Shown here one piece after another: positions 8,376 to 17,299 of a DNA stretch of 64,000 nt. Every line of letters starts with the position of its first letter. Position 1 is the stretch's first letter. Source of the stretch: Actinotignum urinale DSM 15805 (GTDB lineage: Bacteria; Actinomycetota; Actinomycetes; Actinomycetales; Actinomycetaceae); NCBI RefSeq assembly GCF_000420445.1, contig NZ_ATUY01000005.1, forward strand, positions 62,001 to 126,000, read 5' to 3'. A model generated the notes under the pieces. The model ran no database searches and had not been told where the DNA came from. It worked only from the letters and a program-made list of their open reading frames with translations. The position numbers and the translations under genes are program-made.

Positions 8376-8505
8376 CGAAGCTCAAGCGCTAACGAAACTC
8401 GCTAACTACCGAAAATCAGGCACTAACGAAGCTTGCTAACTAGCGAAAATCAAGCACTAGCGAAGATTAATAACTAGCGAAATTCACTAACTAGCGAAAC
8501 TCGTC
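8370..8505 (+). repeat. Eight tandem 17-bp repeats beginning at the doxX stop codon
   Basis: Eight contiguous 17-bp units with no spacers: 8370-8386, 8387-8403, 8404-8420, 8421-8437, 8438-8454, 8455-8471, 8472-8488 and 8489-8505. The consensus is close to AACTAGCGAAAATCAAG; odd and even units alternate in places, suggesting a 34-bp higher-order unit that was itself duplicated. The doxX stop codon is the TAG of unit 1, and seven of the eight units keep a TAG or TAA at that spot. The absence of unique spacers rules out CRISPR. Confidence 0.92.
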
Positions 8506-8584
8506 GATTACCCAAATATTTCACACGAAACGGGACAATATTTAACAGTATTCAACAGTACTCAAAGGAGACCAGGAATAATTT

Positions 8585-10150
8585 ATGACTTCACTTTGGC
8601 CTTCCCCGCACCACCCCACCCCCGTCAATGGAACAGTTTTCGTTCCGGGTTCCAAATCTCTTATGGCGCGATACATGATTATCGCCGCTATGGGCGATAA
8701 GCCCAGCGTTATTCACGCTCCACTGAGAGCTCGCGATACGTATCTTATGGCGGACGCCCTGCGCGCCCTGGGAATCGGTGTCGAATGGAGCCAGGGTAGC
8801 GACGAGTCCCACGATGTTTTAACCATCACCCCAAGAGTTATGCGTAGCGCAAGCATCGAGGCGGGTTTAGCGGGCACCGTGATGCGTTTCGTTCCACCAC
8901 TTGCAGCTCTTATTGACGGAACCGTACATATTGATGGCGACGAAGCCGCGCGTGTACGTCCTATGGGGCCAGTGGTTACGGCATTGCGCGAACTTGGCGT
9001 AGAAGTGGAGGCGGTAACGCTTGCGGACGGCACAACCGTGCTACCCGTTACCGTTTACGGCGTTGGGCGGGTTGAAGGCGGAGAATTAAATATTGATTCC
9101 TCGGCTTCATCACAGTTCATTTCCGCTCTCCTTTTGGCGGCACCCCGCTTTGAACGCGGACTTCACCTGCGTTCTGTCGGCGAAAAAATTCCTTCCACAC
9201 CACATCTTAAAATGACGGTTGACGTGTTGCGCCGAGCTGGAATTACCGTGGAAGAATTTAGTCGAGATGGGAAACTTATAACCAACACCTCAATGACGTC
9301 CGAAGGAACACAGCCACTAACCGGCACAGATATGTCACCTTTAAACGACAGCAAGGGTACCGCAACAGCGAAAAATGTTCACGGTGGGACAACTGTTTGC
9401 GTTGGGAAAACTCAAGGCGAGGAACACGCAAGGTGTTCCCAGCAAGATTCTCGCGTTCCTTCTGCGGCAAACCCCGCCACAGAAGAACCAGCCGTGCAGT
9501 GGCGTGTTCACCACGGTGTGCCACATCTGGGAAGCGTCGTTGTGGAACCAGATTTATCGAACGCATCGCCTTTCTTGGCGGCAGCAATGGTAACAGGCGG
9601 AACCGTTTCGATTCCAAACTGGCCAGAACACACAACCCAACCGGGAGCGCAAGCCGCGCCTATTTTTGAATCCATGGGCGCCACTATTTCCTTTGAAAAA
9701 ACCGGTCCCGGTGTTGGAACACTAAGCCTCACCGGCCCGGAAAAAATACGCCCACTGGATCGCGATCTCGCAGACGTTGGAGAACTCACCCCAACATTAG
9801 CGGCCGTCTGCGCCCTTGCTGAAGGTAGTAGCCGCCTGCGAAATATCGGGCAACTTCGAGGGCACGAAACAAACCGTTTAGCGGCCATTACAACCGAGTT
9901 GAACAAACTTGGCATCACCGCGTATGAAGAAGGCGACGACATCATTATTCTCGACCCGAGCCAAGCCCTTCACGCCTGGAATTCCACGCAATCTAGCGCC
10001 CAACTAGCAAGCTACGAGGATCATCGTATGGCAACATTCGCGGCAATTCTTGGGTTACGATTCGAGAATATCGTCGTCGAAAATATTGAAACAACGTCGA
10101 AAACTATGCCACGCTTCGCAGATATGTGGAAAGAACTTCTCGGTGGGTAA
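8585..10150 (+). CDS. aroA: 3-phosphoshikimate 1-carboxyvinyltransferase (EPSP synthase) with internal insertion
   Basis: This enzyme joins shikimate-3-phosphate and PEP in the shikimate pathway (aromatic amino acids, chorismate and hence menaquinone and folate). The family landmarks are FVPGSKSLMARYMII, LAGTVMRFVPPLAAL, RVRPMGPVV, SSASSQFISALLLAAP and EDHRMATFAAILGLR. At 521 residues it is about 90 longer than usual. The excess is a Thr/Ser/Gly-rich, poorly ordered insertion at about residues 231-305 (nucleotides 9276-9500), between the two halves of the fold, which leaves the reading frame intact. Its 3' end overlaps rsgA by eight bases. Confidence 0.95.
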   Translation: MTSLWPSPHHPTPVNGTVFVPGSKSLMARYMIIAAMGDKPSVIHAPLRARDTYLMADALRALGIGVEWSQGSDESHDVLTITPRVMRSASIEAGLAGTVMRFVPPLAALIDGTVHIDGDEAARVRPMGPVVTALRELGVEVEAVTLADGTTVLPVTVYGVGRVEGGELNIDSSASSQFISALLLAAPRFERGLHLRSVGEKIPSTPHLKMTVDVLRRAGITVEEFSRDGKLITNTSMTSEGTQPLTGTDMSPLNDSKGTATAKNVHGGTTVCVGKTQGEEHARCSQQDSRVPSAANPATEEPAVQWRVHHGVPHLGSVVVEPDLSNASPFLAAAMVTGGTVSIPNWPEHTTQPGAQAAPIFESMGATISFEKTGPGVGTLSLTGPEKIRPLDRDLADVGELTPTLAAVCALAEGSSRLRNIGQLRGHETNRLAAITTELNKLGITAYEEGDDIIILDPSQALHAWNSTQSSAQLASYEDHRMATFAAILGLRFENIVVENIETTSKTMPRFADMWKELLGG

Positions 10151-11243
10151 ACGCGACACTGGAACCGATGATCCCCGCGTGAAAGTGAGGCCAGGGAGGG
10201 GGTCGCGACCACGCACAAAAATTCGGCCGGATTATTCTTCGCGCCCGCTCGGAACCGTCAAAGCTGTTGATCGCGGGCGCTATACGGTGGTGATGGAGTC
10301 CGGCACTGAGGTTATGGCGGTTAAGGCGCGCGAACTCGGGCGTGGCGCTATCGTTGTTGGCGACCGTGTGCGGGTAACCGGCGATATTTCGGGGGCAAAA
10401 GACACGCTGGCGCGAATTGTGCTTATTGAGGAGCGTTCCTCGCAACTCACGCGCTCCACAGAGGAGGGCGACGGACGAGAGCGAACAATTGTGGCGAACG
10501 CTGACATTATGGCTATCGTGGTTGCTCTTGCGCAGCCCGAGCCGAAAACCGGGATGATTGACCGCTGTTTAGTGGCGGCGAGCGATGCTGGGATGCGCCC
10601 CATTATTGTGATGACAAAACACGATTTGGGGAGCGACGATGCTTTGCGTGCTCACTACGAGCCCCTGGGAATTCGCATGTTCACGCTTGCTTTTGAAGGT
10701 GAGGGCGCAGATGAGAACGCAACCAGGGGCGCTAACAAGGGTGCAGACGTTTCCGCCCTGACGCACGGCTGCGCCACCGTCGTCGAAAAAACCGAGGAGC
10801 AACGTCTCGAATTAGAAGCCGAGCTTTCCGGGAAAACCACCGTGCTCATCGGACATTCGGGGGTGGGAAAATCCACTCTTCTTAATCACCTTGTTCCCGA
10901 AGCGGACAGGCTCACAGGAAGCGTTAACGCGACGACGGGAAAGGGGCGCCACACCTCAGTTTCGGCCGTATCCTTCACTTTGCCGGGGGGCGGGAGGTTG
11001 ATTGACACCCCTGGTGTGCGCAGTTTCGGGCTGGCACACGTAGATGCGCAAGGGATATTGCACGGTTTTTCGGAACTGGAAGAGATTACCGAGGAGTGTC
11101 CGCGCGGATGCACACATGAAGAAGGCGAACTGGAATGCGAGCTGGATTCGCCCCAGGTGCAGGGAATTTCGCGCCTCCGCGAGCGCGCAGCGTCTTTCCG
11201 GCGCTTGCTTAATGAGCGTAGCTTGGAAGAGTGGGAAAAGTAG
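10143..11243 (+). CDS. rsgA: Ribosome small-subunit-dependent GTPase A
   Basis: A circularly permuted GTPase that helps mature the 30S subunit. The order is OB-fold (about 30-100), then G4 (MTKHD), G1 (GHSGVGKSTLLN), G3 (DTPG), and a C-terminal zinc motif with the spaced Cys/His set CPRGCTHEEGELEC. Length is 366 residues. I chose the GTG at 10143, inside the end of aroA, because the residues that follow (VGKRDTGTDDPRVKV) resemble actinobacterial RsgA starts; longer readings run through aroA coding sequence. The aroA-rsgA pairing is common in Actinobacteria. The 3' end of this gene is copied downstream. Confidence 0.93.
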   Translation: MGKRDTGTDDPRVKVRPGRGSRPRTKIRPDYSSRPLGTVKAVDRGRYTVVMESGTEVMAVKARELGRGAIVVGDRVRVTGDISGAKDTLARIVLIEERSSQLTRSTEEGDGRERTIVANADIMAIVVALAQPEPKTGMIDRCLVAASDAGMRPIIVMTKHDLGSDDALRAHYEPLGIRMFTLAFEGEGADENATRGANKGADVSALTHGCATVVEKTEEQRLELEAELSGKTTVLIGHSGVGKSTLLNHLVPEADRLTGSVNATTGKGRHTSVSAVSFTLPGGGRLIDTPGVRSFGLAHVDAQGILHGFSELEEITEECPRGCTHEEGELECELDSPQVQGISRLRERAASFRRLLNERSLEEWEK

Positions 11244-11366
11244 CGGGCTTGTCCCCCGAAAACCCGCCGAAGCTCAAAAGAGCGTAGCTTGTAAGAGCGG
11301 GAAAGCGGGAAACTAGACGAACGGAAAAGGCGGGGAAAATAACTGGAAGAACGGGAAAAATAGCGG
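11214..11366 (+). repeat. Copies of the rsgA 3' end downstream of its stop codon
   Basis: The last codons and stop of rsgA (11214-11247, GAGCGTAGCTTGGAAGAG...) recur at 11280-11309 (GAGCGTAGCTTGTAAGAG..., 23 of the first 25 bases identical) and, more decayed, at 11342-11366 (ACTGGAAGAACGGGAAAAAT). A shorter trace lies at about 11315-11335. The remaining intergenic sequence to 11421 is purine-rich and holds no gene. Confidence 0.85.
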
Positions 11367-11421
11367 AAAATAGTAAGAAAAAGTTCGGGCAAAAAATAAT
11401 GCGGGAGGTGCTCTTTAGGCT

Positions 11422-12795
11422 ATGAGTATGAAGATTTTACATACATCCGATTGGCATCTGGGACGTAGCCTGCATCAAGCAGATCTCACCCCGGCTTTTC
11501 AACTGTGGATTGATCACGTTGTGGATACTGTGCGTGCGCATGAGGTCGATGCACTCCTCATTTCAGGGGATGTTTATGATACAAGCACCCCGTCGGGAAG
11601 TATCGTGGAACTTTTTTCGACGGCTTTGCGGCGCTTAACTGAACTCACAACTGTTATTGCGATTTCCGGTAATCATGATTCGGCACAAAGGCTCGGTTTT
11701 GGTGCGGATTTATTCAAAGATTCTTTACATATTCGAACAAAATCTGTTGATTGCGGGATTCCTGTTCCCGTCTACACAAAAAACGGAACACTCGGAGCGC
11801 TTGTGTATCCTATCCCCTATCTCGATCCGTACATGGAGAAAAATGCTCTCGCTCATGCTCTAGAACAACATGCGATTATGCTCCCCAACGAGGAAGAGGG
11901 CGCCTCAAAACGCCACAACTCACCGATAGCGCACAAAGCGCCCGAACACAACAGAACGCCTGAAAACAACAAAGCGAGCACCCCAGAATGCACCGGAATC
12001 GTCGCCGAAAACCCTCCCTCGGTGATGGCAGAAAACAACACGCAACCCCGCATCCAAGGAAACCACCCCTCAGTGATGAAAGCGGCGTTAGAGCTCATTA
12101 AAAAGGATTGCGAGGAGGGCGAGTTTTCAGGCGAAAACGTGGCGCGGATTGTCATGGCTCATGCTTTTGTTACCGGGGCGCAATCTAGCGAATCGGAACG
12201 GGATATTAGTGTTGGAGGTATTGATAACGTACCAAGTTCGCTTTTTCGCCTCGGCGATACTGAGGGCGTCGGGCCATTAAGCTATATTGCCCTCGGGCAC
12301 TTACATTCACCGCAAAAGGTTGGCGTTAAGGGCGATCCGCCTATGCGTTACTCGGGCTCCCCTATCGCATTTTCCTTCACCGAAACCGTGCAGAAATCCT
12401 CGGCCCTTCTCACGTTTGACGGTTCGCAACTCACGGACACCACGCTTATCCCCGCTCCCGTGTGGCGCCCAATCCGAACAATTGAAGGAACTTTAGAGTC
12501 CATTCTCGATGCGAAAAACCAAGCATATAGGGATGCCTTCGCGCGAATTATCGTCACCGATTCTTCACGCCCGCCACACCTCATTCCGCTCATTCACCAG
12601 GCTTTCCCACACGCGCTGGACATCCACTACCGCTCTAGCACCCAGGCTCATATGGCAAGCATCAATCCCAGTATCTACAATCCTCTGGACATAATTATGG
12701 ATTTCATGAAAGAAACCGGCGGGAGGAACCTTACCCCAGAAGAAAAAGAACTACTCTCATGCGTATGGGACAATGTGAAAGCTGGTGAAGAATAA
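11422..12795 (+). CDS. sbcD: Exonuclease SbcD (Mre11-like nuclease subunit)
   Basis: A 457-residue metallophosphoesterase-fold nuclease that works with SbcC to process hairpins and blocked DNA ends. The metal-binding motifs are ILHTSDWHLG, LLISGDVYDT, ISGNHDS, VMAHAFV and LGHLHSPQ. An Asn/Pro/Glu-rich insertion of about 65 residues (about 155-220) interrupts the nuclease domain between conserved blocks. ATG 11422 and ATG 11428 are both possible starts. The stop shares a base with the sbcC start (TAATG), so the two are translationally coupled. Confidence 0.95.
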   Translation: MSMKILHTSDWHLGRSLHQADLTPAFQLWIDHVVDTVRAHEVDALLISGDVYDTSTPSGSIVELFSTALRRLTELTTVIAISGNHDSAQRLGFGADLFKDSLHIRTKSVDCGIPVPVYTKNGTLGALVYPIPYLDPYMEKNALAHALEQHAIMLPNEEEGASKRHNSPIAHKAPEHNRTPENNKASTPECTGIVAENPPSVMAENNTQPRIQGNHPSVMKAALELIKKDCEEGEFSGENVARIVMAHAFVTGAQSSESERDISVGGIDNVPSSLFRLGDTEGVGPLSYIALGHLHSPQKVGVKGDPPMRYSGSPIAFSFTETVQKSSALLTFDGSQLTDTTLIPAPVWRPIRTIEGTLESILDAKNQAYRDAFARIIVTDSSRPPHLIPLIHQAFPHALDIHYRSSTQAHMASINPSIYNPLDIIMDFMKETGGRNLTPEEKELLSCVWDNVKAGEE

Positions 12796-15700
12796 TGCGG
12801 TTAAGACGTCTAACATTCAGGGGTATCGGGCCGTTTGCTGGTGAAGAAAACATTGATTTTGATCGAATGTCATCATCCAGCATCTACCTCTTGGAAGGCC
12901 CTACAGGTTCAGGAAAATCCACCATTATTGACGCCATATGTTACGCACTCTACGGCAAAATTGCAGGCGGAAAAGATTCCAGCGTAGAACGCCTACGCTC
13001 CACCTTTGCGAACCCGAAAAAACCCAGTTTTGTTGACTTAATTTTCACCGTTGAATCTGGAACCTACCGTGTGCGACGAGAACCCGAATATATTAAGGAA
13101 GGAAACGCCAACCCTTCGCGTGCAACAGCGAAACTCATGAAAATTTCGGATGACTCCGTAAAAACCGGAAGCGATAAAGGCGAACCCTTAGCGTCTCTCC
13201 CCCGCGATGTCGGGCCCGCTATTATTAAACTTATCGGGCTCAACGCAGAACAGTTTCTCCAAACCGTTATCCTTCCGCAGGGCAAATTCTCAGAATTTCT
13301 CGCATTAAACACACAAGATCGTACAGCGTTACTCTCAAAAATATTTAACACGGGCTTATACGGGAAGCTCACCAGCCAACTACAGGAGCTGGCAAAGCAA
13401 TCACGGGCAGATATAGAGGCGAAAAAGACAGCTATCGAAAAATTTACTTACGCTCTTGCATCCGATCTCAACCTTGCACCCGAAGAACAAGAAGAACTTA
13501 GCGAAAAAGCGAAAAACCTCACCCTACCGGAAAACATTGACGAACTAAACGACACCATTGCACACCACGTCGAAAAACTCGTTGAAGAACATCACCGCGC
13601 ACAGCTCGTAGCCGACGGCGCCGAAACACATGCACGGCAGAAGGAAGAAAAATTCAAGCATGCACAAGAATTAACGAATCTTCTTGCACAACGGAGCAAA
13701 CTACGGGAAACTCGCGCTGAACTAGAAAAACAACAACCCGAAATCGACAAAAAGCGGGAACAGTTACGCTTGCACACATTAACATTGCCGTTAATGCCCC
13801 TTGTCGAACAATTTACAAAAACCCGTGATAACCTCAACCTCGCCAAAGAAGGCTACGAAAAACTCTGCCAAGATAATGCCACGCTAGCAGATAAAACGTA
13901 CAGCTCTATACGTTTCCTCCCAACGATTTCAGCTGACTCTCTCGCCTCCCAACACCTGAGCACAGCCCATCAACTATCCGATACACTACGAAAAGAAAGC
14001 GGGAAACTTGAAGAACTCCGCAATGCGGAACATGCGTTACAGGTTTTGAAAAATGACCATCGTGTAGCGCTACAACATGCCGAAAATGTTGCGAAAAAAC
14101 TGGAGGTTGCAAAGACGGAAGAAAAACAGCTTCACGAGAAAATATGCGAAGCTGAACATGTCAAGAAAAAACTCGAACCTATACTCCTAGAGATTCCTCG
14201 CATAACAGCAGGGCTCAACGAATGGGAACAACGCTTAGAAGATTATCGAACAGCTGATGCGCTTGAAAAATCATTCAACCAGGCACGTCAAGAATACGAT
14301 ACAGCAAAGAAAAAACTGACCTCTTCACAACAAAATCATCAACTTCTCACACAGCAATGGCTTGCTTCAATATCAGCGGAAATTGCTGAAACTTTGGAAG
14401 ATTCTCTTCCCTGCCCGGTGTGCGGATCCGTCGAACACCCCCAACCCGCCCGGGCAACCGAAACGCACGTGACACGCAACGAAGTTGAAGATGCAGAGAA
14501 GAAACTCAGTGCCGTGCGCGTACAGGTTGAAAAAATAACGGGGGCATATACGCAAGCGCGAACTCGCTGGGAAGAAAAGAAAAACTCGATTAAGGGATAC
14601 TCCGAGGAACAAATTTCTACGGAGCTTGCACGATATACGAAACTTTCGGAGCAGGCGCAAACCCAAGAAGAAGAACTACGCGAATGCGAAAAATTACTTG
14701 AGAATCTGTATAAGGAACACGAAGAATGTGCAACTGCCCATCAAACCTTGCGCGAAGAACAGTCGCGCCGTGGGGCCACTCAACAACAATTGGCGCTCAA
14801 TATTCAGGCAGAAGAGCAACGCTTATCTCAAGAATGTGGCGGTTTTGATTCACTTGAAGAACGCCAGAAATTCCACGAGGATAACCTCGGCATTCTCGAC
14901 TCCTGGATCGAAGCCGCCACCCAGCTTCTTGAGGCAGGGCAACTAGCTGGTCAGGCACAAGAAAAACTCAATGTCGCGATCAAAAAAGAACCCATTTTTG
15001 CATCGGCTAAGGACATACAAGATTCCCATGTCAGTAAAGAAACCGAGTCCATTTTGGAAAAAGAATGCGCGGAATTCACGCGCATGTGGCATGAAGTGGA
15101 ACGTGATTTAGCCGAACCAGCCATTGCGCAGCTAACAGGTGAAGAACAACCCCGGCTTAAAGAAAACGAACAAGCCGTGCGCGAAGCCCAAGAAGAAGTT
15201 CGAAAAGCGAGGGCTGTGGCAACACGGCAGGAAACGCTTTTAGCTCAGGCTCGTAAGCATCACACCCAGGTGGAGACAGCAGAAAAAGCCTGGTTGGATA
15301 GCGTTCGGGAAGCAGGCCCGTCGCTTCGCCTTGCTGCCCTCGCAACTGCGGGAGTCGAATCCAAAACCAATATTCCGCTCGAAACCTATGTTCTTCAACA
15401 ACGTTTTGAACGCATTATTGACGTCGCCAACGAACGCCTGCTCACCATAAGTAACGGCGTTTATCAGCTAATGCGCACAAACGATAAAGACAAAGGCTCA
15501 CGGCAAACAAAAATCGGTTTGGGGTTAAAAGTTCGCGAATGGAGAGAAGGCAAAGAAAGCCTGCGCGAAACCGCGAGCCTCTCAGGTGGGGAAACATTCT
15601 TCGTCGCACTGGCTTTAGCTCTTGCACTAGCAGACGTTGTGCGCGCAGAAAACGGTGGAATACACCTAGAAACGCTCCTTATAGACGAAGGATTCGGAAG

Positions 15701-15878
15701 TTTATCGTCCGATAAATTACATAATGTAATGGATGTGCTTCACGGACTCACAGAACACAAACGAAGCGTCGGGGTTATCTCACACGTGGCTGATATGAAA
15801 GAAGCCATCTCCGAAAAAATCTCCATCCGCCGCCTTCCCGACGGAACATCTACGCTCCGAGCAAGCTATGAAAACTAA
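12795..15878 (+). CDS. sbcC: Exonuclease SbcC (Rad50-like SMC ATPase subunit)
   Basis: A 1027-residue ATPase with an N-terminal P-loop (LLEGPTGSGKSTIIDAICYA), long coiled-coil arms rich in Glu/Lys/Gln, a central zinc hook (CPVCGSVEHP, about residue 545), then a C-terminal half with the ABC signature (SLSGGETFFVALALALALAD) and Walker B (LLIDEGFGSLSSD). It dimerises through the hook and drives the SbcD nuclease. It overlaps sbcD by one base. The gene end is convergent with the DUF6912 gene 34 bases away, and the two ends share CTAAACRC repeats. Confidence 0.95.
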   Translation: MRLRRLTFRGIGPFAGEENIDFDRMSSSSIYLLEGPTGSGKSTIIDAICYALYGKIAGGKDSSVERLRSTFANPKKPSFVDLIFTVESGTYRVRREPEYIKEGNANPSRATAKLMKISDDSVKTGSDKGEPLASLPRDVGPAIIKLIGLNAEQFLQTVILPQGKFSEFLALNTQDRTALLSKIFNTGLYGKLTSQLQELAKQSRADIEAKKTAIEKFTYALASDLNLAPEEQEELSEKAKNLTLPENIDELNDTIAHHVEKLVEEHHRAQLVADGAETHARQKEEKFKHAQELTNLLAQRSKLRETRAELEKQQPEIDKKREQLRLHTLTLPLMPLVEQFTKTRDNLNLAKEGYEKLCQDNATLADKTYSSIRFLPTISADSLASQHLSTAHQLSDTLRKESGKLEELRNAEHALQVLKNDHRVALQHAENVAKKLEVAKTEEKQLHEKICEAEHVKKKLEPILLEIPRITAGLNEWEQRLEDYRTADALEKSFNQARQEYDTAKKKLTSSQQNHQLLTQQWLASISAEIAETLEDSLPCPVCGSVEHPQPARATETHVTRNEVEDAEKKLSAVRVQVEKITGAYTQARTRWEEKKNSIKGYSEEQISTELARYTKLSEQAQTQEEELRECEKLLENLYKEHEECATAHQTLREEQSRRGATQQQLALNIQAEEQRLSQECGGFDSLEERQKFHEDNLGILDSWIEAATQLLEAGQLAGQAQEKLNVAIKKEPIFASAKDIQDSHVSKETESILEKECAEFTRMWHEVERDLAEPAIAQLTGEEQPRLKENEQAVREAQEEVRKARAVATRQETLLAQARKHHTQVETAEKAWLDSVREAGPSLRLAALATAGVESKTNIPLETYVLQQRFERIIDVANERLLTISNGVYQLMRTNDKDKGSRQTKIGLGLKVREWREGKESLRETASLSGGETFFVALALALALADVVRAENGGIHLETLLIDEGFGSLSSDKLHNVMDVLHGLTEHKRSVGVISHVADMKEAISEKISIRRLPDGTSTLRASYEN

Positions 15879-15920
15879 ACACAACGGAAGTTTTCGCGCT
15901 AAACACGCCCCGCTAAACGC
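15875..15920. repeat. Shared stop-codon repeats at the convergent ends of sbcC and the DUF6912 gene
   Basis: CTAAACAC (15875-15882), CTAAACAC (15899-15906) and CTAAACGC (15913-15920). The first contains the sbcC stop (TAA on the plus strand) and the last contains the DUF6912 stop (TAG on the minus strand). Spacing is 24 then 14 bases. This is short and could be partly chance, but it fits the pattern seen at other gene ends here. Confidence 0.45.
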
Positions 15921-16386
15921 GATACGTCGCCCGCAACTCCTCTGCACAACCTGCACGCTCAGTAATGTCAAACCAGAGCAAATCTTCTTCCGTTAGCCTT
16001 TCGAACGCTTCATCATCGGCAGGCGCTTTTTTCACATCTTCTTCCGCTTCCCACCCATCGACGTGGAAACATGCAACTCGCACCCATTCCACATCGCGTG
16101 TTAAACGCAAAGCCGTGGGCAATCCAGAACCCATCTCCAACCACGCATCGGGAACATCAGCAGAAATAACCACGCGACGAGGATGAATATCAGGCTCTTC
16201 TTCCATTAAGCGCGGAATTAAGTCCACGGAAGCGTCCGTTGCGGCATTAAATGCAACCGCCTCGATAATCTCTGCTTCCTCATCCGGCATAACTTTCAAG
16301 AGTTCTTTCGTAACTGCATGTACAACTCGCGCAGTTACCTTGTTTTGACCTAAATCGAACGGCGTTGCCGGAATGTATATCCTCAT
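15913..16386 (-). CDS. DUF6912 family protein
   Basis: A 157-residue protein starting MRIYIPATPFDLGQNKVTAR, the form seen in an actinobacterial family of unknown function (DUF6912). It is acidic, has no membrane segment and should be soluble. ATG at 16384-16386 is the only good start. It lies 50 bases downstream of the SAF-like membrane protein gene on the same strand, so the two may be co-transcribed. Function is unknown. Confidence 0.75.
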   Translation of the reverse strand: MRIYIPATPFDLGQNKVTARVVHAVTKELLKVMPDEEAEIIEAVAFNAATDASVDLIPRLMEEEPDIHPRRVVISADVPDAWLEMGSGLPTALRLTRDVEWVRVACFHVDGWEAEEDVKKAPADDEAFERLTEEDLLWFDITERAGCAEELRATYRV

Positions 16387-16436
16387 AGCCTTATTCTATC
16401 TAAGGCTTCCAGCGCAAAGGCAAAGAAACGAGGCAA

Positions 16437-17231
16437 TCACTCCACAAGCACACCTTTCTCAAACGAAAATAATGTGGCACGAATCGTCATCAGATGCGCA
16501 ACACGACTTGCCGCCCCGCGAGGAACAAAACATTCCACACAATAACGTTCCACCCCGCAAGGAAAAGAACGAATACCAAAAATATCGGAAATTTTTGTTC
16601 GCGCGGTTTTCGTTACACGCCCTTCCCCAGCCTTCACACGGCCTTGCCCCTCTGCTACATACCCTTGCTCCACCATTGTGCAACCTCCGTCTCCTTTCCC
16701 CGAAGCTACACGACCTCCATCTCCACGTCCCGTAGCCACATACCCTTCCCCCGTCCACAGCTCTAGCGAGTCTCCTACCCCCACATGAGAAAGTGGCATA
16801 TCAACAGGAATAACCATACGAACAGAATTTTTTCCGGCACGTTCTTGCGCTCGCTGTAATCCAAGATACTGCGACGCAACAAACCAACAAACACATGCTC
16901 CCAAAAGCGACAACACCGCAATGATTAACAGTTTTCCACGAGCTTCCCCGCCCTGGCGTTTACCTCCTCGCGCATTACCCTTGTCAGCCTTCACATCTGC
17001 CACGTCCCAGCGGGCATTTTTATCGTACAAGCGCGCCGTCCTCGATTTTCCACCCTTGGTTGCTCCCACACGCACGCTTTTCTGGCCCGCAATTTGTCCA
17101 CCGTCGTTACCAACATCTTCAACCAGAGCACGCCGCCCACGATAACGTACCGCTTCTTGTCCCGTTCGCCCCGTATCCGATTTCAGCGATGTAACGCCTT
17201 TCTCCTTCACGAGAGCCTCCTCCTTTTTCAC
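16437..17231 (-). CDS. Membrane protein, possibly SAF-domain (CpaB/RcpC-like)
   Basis: A 264-residue protein with a basic, Gly/Arg/Lys-rich cytoplasmic N-terminus (about 1-98), one transmembrane segment (LLIIAVLSLLGACVCWFVA) and an extracellular domain. VRMVIPVDMPLSHVGVGDSL resembles the SAF domain of actinobacterial proteins encoded near LysM and Rv3235-like genes, as here; this assignment is an inference from one segment and context. Gly-rich repeats such as GRGDGGRVASGKGDGG interrupt the domain. There are two equivalent in-frame starts: GTG 17231 and GTG 17210, each with its own AAGGAGG, produced by a 21-bp tandem duplication of the initiation region. Confidence 0.6.
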   Translation of the reverse strand: MKKEEALVKEKGVTSLKSDTGRTGQEAVRYRGRRALVEDVGNDGGQIAGQKSVRVGATKGGKSRTARLYDKNARWDVADVKADKGNARGGKRQGGEARGKLLIIAVLSLLGACVCWFVASQYLGLQRAQERAGKNSVRMVIPVDMPLSHVGVGDSLELWTGEGYVATGRGDGGRVASGKGDGGCTMVEQGYVAEGQGRVKAGEGRVTKTARTKISDIFGIRSFPCGVERYCVECFVPRGAASRVAHLMTIRATLFSFEKGVLVE

Positions 17232-17249
17232 GCGAGCCTCCTCCTTTCG
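17208..17249 (-). repeat. Tandem duplication of Shine-Dalgarno plus start codon
   Basis: Two adjacent 21-bp units (17208-17228 and 17229-17249), 18 of 21 bases identical. On the minus strand each contains AAGGAGGAGGCTC followed by GTG. Because 21 is a multiple of three, both GTG codons are in the same frame and the gene has two complete initiation sites. Confidence 0.85.
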
Positions 17250-17299
17250 TCGAAAATCATCACAATATTATGAATGAAAAAAGAAGCCCCCATAAATAG

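Noticed and set aside
8370-8505. Possible CRISPR array
   Set aside because: Units are 17 bp and contiguous with no unique spacers, and no cas genes occur in the window.
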